Source: CBDIHP01 sp965279195
GTDB taxonomy: Bacteria > Planctomycetota > Planctomycetia > Isosphaerales > Isosphaeraceae
Length of the DNA stretch: 64,000 bases
Assembly (NCBI GenBank): GCA_965279195.1
Contig: CBDIHP010000036.1
Coordinates: 124,001 to 188,000, forward strand
Direction: 5' to 3'
Shown here one piece after another: positions 59,964-64,000 of the stretch (positions are counted from its first letter, which is position 1; each line of letters opens with the position of its first letter). The position numbers and the translations under genes were made by a program. The notes beneath the pieces are model-generated. The model had not been told where the DNA came from, searched no databases, and was given only the letters and a program-made list of their open reading frames with translations.

Positions 59964-60000
59964 ATCCGACCCACCGGGCGTGCGTCACGACCGGCGTCGC

Positions 60001-60029
60001 TTGCCGAATCCGGAATGTCGGGTTAGCCT
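60001..60029 (+). promoter_or_regulatory. Candidate promoter TTGCCG-N17-TAGCCT
   Basis: TTGCCG (60001-60006), 17-nt spacer, TAGCCT (60024-60029), 92 bp before the DUF1559 gene start. Confidence 0.35.
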
Positions 60030-60120
60030 GGATCCGTGGCCTGCCACCATGCGTGGATCCGGGCCGTCGCCGATGTCGGTGGAACCATCGACCCGCACCC
60101 CAGACCATCGGACGCCAACC

Positions 60121-61104
60121 ATGCCCGCGCCCCTCTCGCGACGCCACGCCCGGGCGGCCCGGCCCCGGGCGTTCACGCTGATCGAGCTGCTGGTCGTGAT
60201 CTCGATCATCGCGGTCCTGATCGCCCTGCTGCTGCCCGCCGTGCAGGCGGCCCGCGAGGCCGCGCGGAAGGCCCATTGCATCAATAATCTCAAGCAGCTG
60301 GGCCTGGGCCTGGCCAACTACGAGCTGCGGAATCGGGCGTACCCGCCGGGCTACACGTCGGTCTACGACTCCCTGGTCCGGGTCGAGCTGGGGCCAGGCT
60401 GGGGCTGGGCGAGCATGATCCTGCCCGACCTGGAGCAGCAGGCCCTGTACGATCGGATCAAGTTCTCGACCCCGATCCAGCACCCGACGATGGAGACGGT
60501 CCGGCTGAGCACGATGTCGGTGTTCCTCTGCCCCAGCGACGACATGCCGAGGAAGTGGACGGCCTCCGAGAGCCTGGTCGTCCTCTACAGGGGGCAGCCG
60601 ATTACCTACGGCACGCCGATCTGCGACGTCGCGGGTTCCAATTACGTCGGGGTCTTCGGGATCGGCGAACCCGGGGTCGAGGGCGACGGCGTCTTCTACC
60701 GAGACAGTTCGGTCAAGGTCGCCGACGTGACCGACGGGCTCAGCAATACGCTATTCGTCGGCGAGCGGTCGGTCTCGCTCCAGTTCAATCGGGGAACCGC
60801 GACGTGGGTCGGGGCGGTGCCGGGTGCCTTGCTGTGGTCGTGTGACCCGCGCGGGGAGCCCGAGGCGGGGAGCGGCTGCATCAAGGAGGAATCCGCGGGC
60901 ATGATCCTCGGCCACACCGGCGAGGGACGCGGGCCGGGCGACCCCTGGGGGGACGTGAACCAGTTCCTCAGCCGACACGGCAAGGGGGCCCATTTCCTCT
61001 ACGGCGACGGGCACGTCCGCTTCCTGCGCAACAGCATGGACTACAAGACCTACAAGGCCCTGAGCACCCGCGCGGGGAATGAGGTGATCAATGACTCCTA
61101 TTGA
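60121..61104 (+). CDS. DUF1559 prepilin-like protein with N-methylation signal
   Basis: 327 aa from ATG 60121; the frame is open upstream, but the preceding 140 bp read as noncoding and carry a promoter. Residues 18-44 hold the type IV prepilin signal: RAFTLIELLVVISIIAVLIALLLPAVQ, where cleavage before Phe and N-methylation are expected. The family tag LLPAVQAAREAARKAHCINNLKQLGLGLANYE follows. The C-terminal DUF1559 (SBP_bac_10-like) domain has VTDGLSNTLFVGERS and the closing HFLYGDGHVRFL. DUF1559 pseudopilins are highly amplified in planctomycetes; their role is unsettled. The next gene overlaps its end by 14 bp. Confidence 0.94.
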   Translation: MPAPLSRRHARAARPRAFTLIELLVVISIIAVLIALLLPAVQAAREAARKAHCINNLKQLGLGLANYELRNRAYPPGYTSVYDSLVRVELGPGWGWASMILPDLEQQALYDRIKFSTPIQHPTMETVRLSTMSVFLCPSDDMPRKWTASESLVVLYRGQPITYGTPICDVAGSNYVGVFGIGEPGVEGDGVFYRDSSVKVADVTDGLSNTLFVGERSVSLQFNRGTATWVGAVPGALLWSCDPRGEPEAGSGCIKEESAGMILGHTGEGRGPGDPWGDVNQFLSRHGKGAHFLYGDGHVRFLRNSMDYKTYKALSTRAGNEVINDSY

Positions 61105-61414
61105 GCGGACCCCCTGGGTACGGCGGCTGCTTCTCGCGGCCCTGCTGGGCGTGCTGCCGGTCGCCCTCAACGCCGGCTGCGAGCAGGAGCTTCCCCCCGG
61201 CACGGTGCGGAAGGTCGTCAAGATCGACAGCATCCCGGCGTCGGTGATCGACGCCGGCAAGAAGGCGGTCCCGGGCGTCACGTTCGACGACGGCTGGCAG
61301 AACCTCACCCCGGAGGGCAAGCTGCACTCCTACGAGATCCGGGGCAAGGCGTCCAACGGCAAGACCCGCGAAGTCCGGGTCTCGCCCGAGGGGAAGATCC
61401 TGGAGATGGAATGA
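61091..61414 (+). CDS. Small lipoprotein, PepSY-like
   Basis: 107 aa. Lipoprotein signal: VRRLLLAALLGVLPVALNAGC with lipobox L-N-A-G-C at residue 29. The rest has a PepSY/BLIP-like pattern: VVKIDSIPASVIDAGKKAVPGVTFDD followed by LHSYEIRGKASNGKTREVRVSPEGKILEME. The start lies inside the DUF1559 gene (14-bp overlap), so translation is likely coupled. PepSY-type domains usually inhibit or tune peptidases or bind cell-surface partners. The assignment is weak, but the pairing of a DUF1559 protein with a small lipoprotein is common in planctomycetes. Confidence 0.8.
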   Translation: MTPIERTPWVRRLLLAALLGVLPVALNAGCEQELPPGTVRKVVKIDSIPASVIDAGKKAVPGVTFDDGWQNLTPEGKLHSYEIRGKASNGKTREVRVSPEGKILEME

Positions 61415-61481
61415 GCCCGAGGGGCCGAGCCGACCCGACCCGTCCGGCGATCGGGTGGCGGCCCGCCCTGTCGGGATGGCT

Positions 61482-62057
61482 TCAATTCCAGCGGCCCCGG
61501 AGCGCGTCGGCCGGGTGGGGGAACGCGGGCTGCCTCCCGGCGGCCCGGCGTGTCTCCTTGATGTACCACTCGGCCGCCTCGTGGTCCATCAGGACGAGCA
61601 CGATCGGGTGCTCGGCCGAGAAGGGCTCCCCTCCCAGCTCGGTCACCTGCCCGAGGTCGACCAGCCTCCCGAGGAGCTGGACCGCCTCCTTCACCGACAA
61701 ACGCGACGCCGCCGCCAGTTCGTCGACCCGGGTCCGGCAGGTCAGACCTTCGTCGTCCGCATGGAGGTGGATCGCCAGGATCAGCCGATTCAGCATCGAA
61801 TCGCCAGGCCGCATGCCTGAAAAGATCATCGAGAGAACGTCCTTCGTTCTGAGTGTCCGGGCGACGCCATCCGCGAGATGCTGAGTCGCCGATCGGACGC
61901 ATTGGGAGGAGGAGATGCCGGACCCGATCAGGGACCTGCGAGAGATCTCCGGGAGGATGAGGGATCCGGCTCCAGCCGTGGGGAGGGTCGAGGGGGGAGG
62001 AGTGTGCTCGGCCCGCGAAGCCGACTTTGGGGGGGCAGACTCATCAAAATATGACAT
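61482..62057 (-). CDS. Possible winged-helix DNA-binding protein
   Basis: 191 aa from ATG 62057. Residues 1-65 are low in structure and Ser/Pro-rich. Residues ~72-165 look like a helix-turn-helix/winged helix: LNRLILAIHLHADDEGLTCRTRVDELAAASRLSVKEAVQLLGRLVDLGQVTELGGEPF, where VDELAAASRLSVKEAVQLL would be the recognition unit. A short Arg-rich tail follows. No ligand domain is seen. It may regulate a nearby operon, for instance through the palindromes at 62130-62182, but that is only a guess. It is convergent with the PepSY-like lipoprotein gene. Confidence 0.65.
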   Translation of the reverse strand: MSYFDESAPPKSASRAEHTPPPSTLPTAGAGSLILPEISRRSLIGSGISSSQCVRSATQHLADGVARTLRTKDVLSMIFSGMRPGDSMLNRLILAIHLHADDEGLTCRTRVDELAAASRLSVKEAVQLLGRLVDLGQVTELGGEPFSAEHPIVLVLMDHEAAEWYIKETRRAAGRQPAFPHPADALRGRWN

Positions 62058-62129
62058 AGGCCAGTCTGCATCGGGCGTCCAGATTTCGTCGCGAATTTTC
62101 TGGACAAAACGATCGGCTTCGTCGGTTTT

Positions 62130-62182
62130 TTGACGAGAGTGTCAAGGATTTGGATAATCCGGATTGGATTCGTTCACGAATC
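62130..62182 (+). promoter_or_regulatory. Near-consensus promoter flanked by three palindromes
   Basis: TTGACG (62130-62135), 17-nt spacer, GATAAT (62153-62158). Palindromes overlap it: TTGAC-N6-GTCAA (62130-62145), AATCCGGATT (62156-62165, at the expected start site) and GATTCGT-TC-ACGAATC (62167-62182). It points towards the DUF1549 gene 376 bp away and lies in the divergent gap 62058-62557. Confidence 0.6.
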
Positions 62183-62400
62183 GCATCGTCCTGCGCAGTA
62201 GTTTGCTCATTTGCGGTCGTCGTCCGACATTGCCCTGCAGGTTTCGGTCGGGCGTTGCCTCGGCCCGGAGGCGTCGCTCCTTATGCCGATTCTCGAGCCA
62301 CGACGAAGGCCGGCCGACCACGCGGCCATGCAGGGAACGCATGGGGCGTGCGAAATTGTTTGACTTTCCTTGGAGCCCACGCCAGGCTAACATGGAGTGA

Positions 62401-62430
62401 AGGATTGTTGTGCCAGCTTTCAACAATCCT
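62401..62430. promoter_or_regulatory. Perfect 10-bp hairpin in the DUF1549 gene leader
   Basis: AGGATTGTTG (62401-62410), loop TGCCAGCTTT, CAACAATCCT (62421-62430). A TTGACT at 62360-62365 lies upstream without a clear -10 (TAACAT at 62388 is 22 nt away). The hairpin could stabilise or attenuate the leader. Confidence 0.45.
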
Positions 62431-62557
62431 CCCCGCCCGACTGTCCGGTTTGATGTCTGGTCCCTCCCGCGACGGATTCCCGAAGGCCGCGAGCGCCCCG
62501 GGTCGTCGCGACCGACCACCCCGCCGCAGCTACAACGGAATTGAGAGGAGCGATCCC

Positions 62558-64000
62558 ATGCGCATCCCTCGTCGAACCGCGGGACTCCCCGTCCTCGCCG
62601 TTTCGGCCCTGGTCCTGTCCTCGGGCGCGTGGGCGGCCGATACCTCCCCGGCGAAGAAGGCCAAGGCGGCCCCGGTCGAAGTGCAGGCCACGCCCCAGCA
62701 GCTCATCGGGGCGCCGAATGCCGTCGCGATCGAGCCGAAGGGCGCGAGCCTCGTCGGCAAGCGGGCGACCCGCCAGCTCATCGCCTCCGCCACCTACCCC
62801 GACGGCAGCGTCCGCGACCTCACCCGAGCCCTGACCTGGGTGAGCCTCAACCCCGAGGTCGCCGCGGTCAATGCCAAGGGCCTGGTCCTGCCGAAGTCCA
62901 ACGGCAAGGCCGTGATCGTCGCGCGTGGGGGTAGCGTCGAGGTCAAGACCGAGGTCGCGGTCTCCGGGCTCGACAAGGCCACGCCGATCAGCTTCCGCAA
63001 TGACGTCATCCCCGCCTTCAGCCAGGCCAATTGCAACATGGGGGCCTGCCACGGCACCCCCACCGGCAAGGGCGGGTTCAAGCTCAGCCTCCGCGGCTAC
63101 CTCCCCGATCAGGACTTCTTCACCCTCAGCCGCGAGGCCGGCGGCCGCCGCATCAATCCGCTCGCCGCCGAGACCAGCATGGTCCTCCGCAAGCCGCTCG
63201 GCGAGCAGGCCCACGAGGGCGGCCTCCGCCTGAGCCGGAACTCCAAGAGCTACGAGTATATTCACGACTGGATCGCCGAGGGCGCCCGCGAAGACGCCAA
63301 GGCGCCCGCCGCGGTCAAGCTGGAGATCGTCCCCGGCAACCGCGTCCTGAACGCCCCGGCGAAGACGCAGCAGATCGCCGCCATCGTCCACTACGCCGAC
63401 GGCACCAGCCGCGACGTCACCCCGATCTGCTATTACAACTCGTCCAACCCCGAGATCGCCGACGTCGACGCCGACGGCTTCGTCGCCTTCAAGTCGCGCG
63501 GGGAAGTGGCCGTCATCGCCCACTACCTCGACCTCGTCGCCAACGTCCGCCTGACCCATCTGGTCGACGTCCCCGGCTTCAAGCTCGCGGCCGTGCCCCA
63601 GGACAACACGATCGACAAGGCCGTCTTCGGCAAGCTCAACCGGATGCGGATAGCCCCGTCCGAGGCCTGCACCGATCAGGAGTTCATCCGCCGCGCCTAC
63701 CTCGACACCATCGGTGTTCTGCCGAACCCCGCCGAGGTCAAGGCGTTCCTCGCCGACAGCTCCAAGGACCGCCGCGAGAAGGTCATCGACTCGCTGCTCA
63801 AGCGGCCGGAGTTCGTGGACTTCTGGACCCTCAAGTTCGCCGACATCCTCCGCGCCAACGGCCGACTGATCCAGAACAAGGGGACTCACGTCTTCACCCG
63901 TTGGATCAGGGAAAACCTCGAGAAGAACCGGCCGATCAACGAGTTCGTGAAGGATCTCCTCACCGCCGAGGGCTCCAGCTACGGCAACCCGGCCGCGAAC
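62558..64000 (+). CDS. DUF1549-type protein with Ig-like domains and c-type heme motif (3' end outside window)
   Basis: ATG 62558, preceded by GAGAGGAG seven bases upstream. 481 codons are visible and the frame runs off the window. Signal peptide residues 1-27. An Ig-like (Big_2-type) domain covers about 50-130 (YPDGSVRDLTRALTWVSLNPEVAAVNAKGLV). Then C159-N-M-G-A-C164-H165-G, a spaced heme-type motif found in planctomycete DUF1549 proteins, followed by TPTGKGGFKLSLRGYLPDQD. A second Ig-like domain is at about 255-340. DUF1549 starts near 370 (DQEFIRRAYLDTIGVLPNPAEV). Such genes usually precede DUF1501 genes and act outside the cytoplasm; function unknown. Confidence 0.93.
   Translation, partial: MRIPRRTAGLPVLAVSALVLSSGAWAADTSPAKKAKAAPVEVQATPQQLIGAPNAVAIEPKGASLVGKRATRQLIASATYPDGSVRDLTRALTWVSLNPEVAAVNAKGLVLPKSNGKAVIVARGGSVEVKTEVAVSGLDKATPISFRNDVIPAFSQANCNMGACHGTPTGKGGFKLSLRGYLPDQDFFTLSREAGGRRINPLAAETSMVLRKPLGEQAHEGGLRLSRNSKSYEYIHDWIAEGAREDAKAPAAVKLEIVPGNRVLNAPAKTQQIAAIVHYADGTSRDVTPICYYNSSNPEIADVDADGFVAFKSRGEVAVIAHYLDLVANVRLTHLVDVPGFKLAAVPQDNTIDKAVFGKLNRMRIAPSEACTDQEFIRRAYLDTIGVLPNPAEVKAFLADSSKDRREKVIDSLLKRPEFVDFWTLKFADILRANGRLIQNKGTHVFTRWIRENLEKNRPINEFVKDLLTAEGSSYGNPAAN

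Overview
The window reads as chromosomal DNA of a GC-rich planctomycete, most likely of the Isosphaeraceae (an inference from gene content, not a database match). The marker families are a PVC-type dehydrogenase with a c-type heme domain, a CRTAC1/ASPIC-UnbV protein, a DUF1559 pseudopilin, a DUF1549-type cytochrome, several Ser/Thr kinases and very large LEDR-motif surface proteins. No rRNA, tRNA, cas genes or prophage were seen.

Layout. 0-7.6 kb: the end of a secreted protein, a membrane-bound dehydrogenase-like protein, and a TPR + CRTAC1 pair on the minus strand. 7.9-19.8 kb, plus strand: a secreted protein of unknown family; a peroxiredoxin fused to a Ser/Thr kinase; then HAD phosphatase, glycosyltransferase, gpsA, DUF1802, rhomboid, PAS-GAF-receiver protein and metallophosphoesterase, with 4-bp overlaps at three junctions. 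19.9-32 kb: PPC-domain protein, ceramidase-like protein, zwf-opcA, YHS protein, argJ, SDR and a Tat-exported aldo/keto reductase. 32.3-38.1 kb is a signalling block: double-FHA membrane protein, M48 protease, unknown secreted protein, and a zinc-ribbon Ser/Thr kinase carrying seven tandem T-x-x-E heptads. 38.5-45.5 kb: two tandem paralogous beta-strand-repeat surface proteins. 45.7-64 kb: fatty-acid desaturase, TPR protein, RAYT-like transposase, S41 peptidase, membrane protein, kinase-TPR protein, M19-like peptidase, DUF1559 pseudopilin with an overlapping lipoprotein, a possible winged-helix protein, and the start of a DUF1549 protein that runs off the window.

The intergenic DNA holds at least six dispersed repeat families. 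They are GCGTTGC/GGGAACGCG units around the RAYT and its truncated copy; a 176-bp element with perfect 26-bp terminal inverted repeats; GGAGTGCGG hairpins; GACGCG-loop-CGCGTC palindromes; GCACGCCC hairpins; and a 15-mer GAAACGAACCCAATC family.

The most interesting candidates are the peroxiredoxin-kinase fusion (10.3-11.7 kb), the kinase with a seven-fold Thr heptad array near a double-FHA protein (32.4-38.1 kb), and the RAYT with its repeats (48.9-57.8 kb). Long antisense open frames opposite most genes are artefacts of high GC and were left out.
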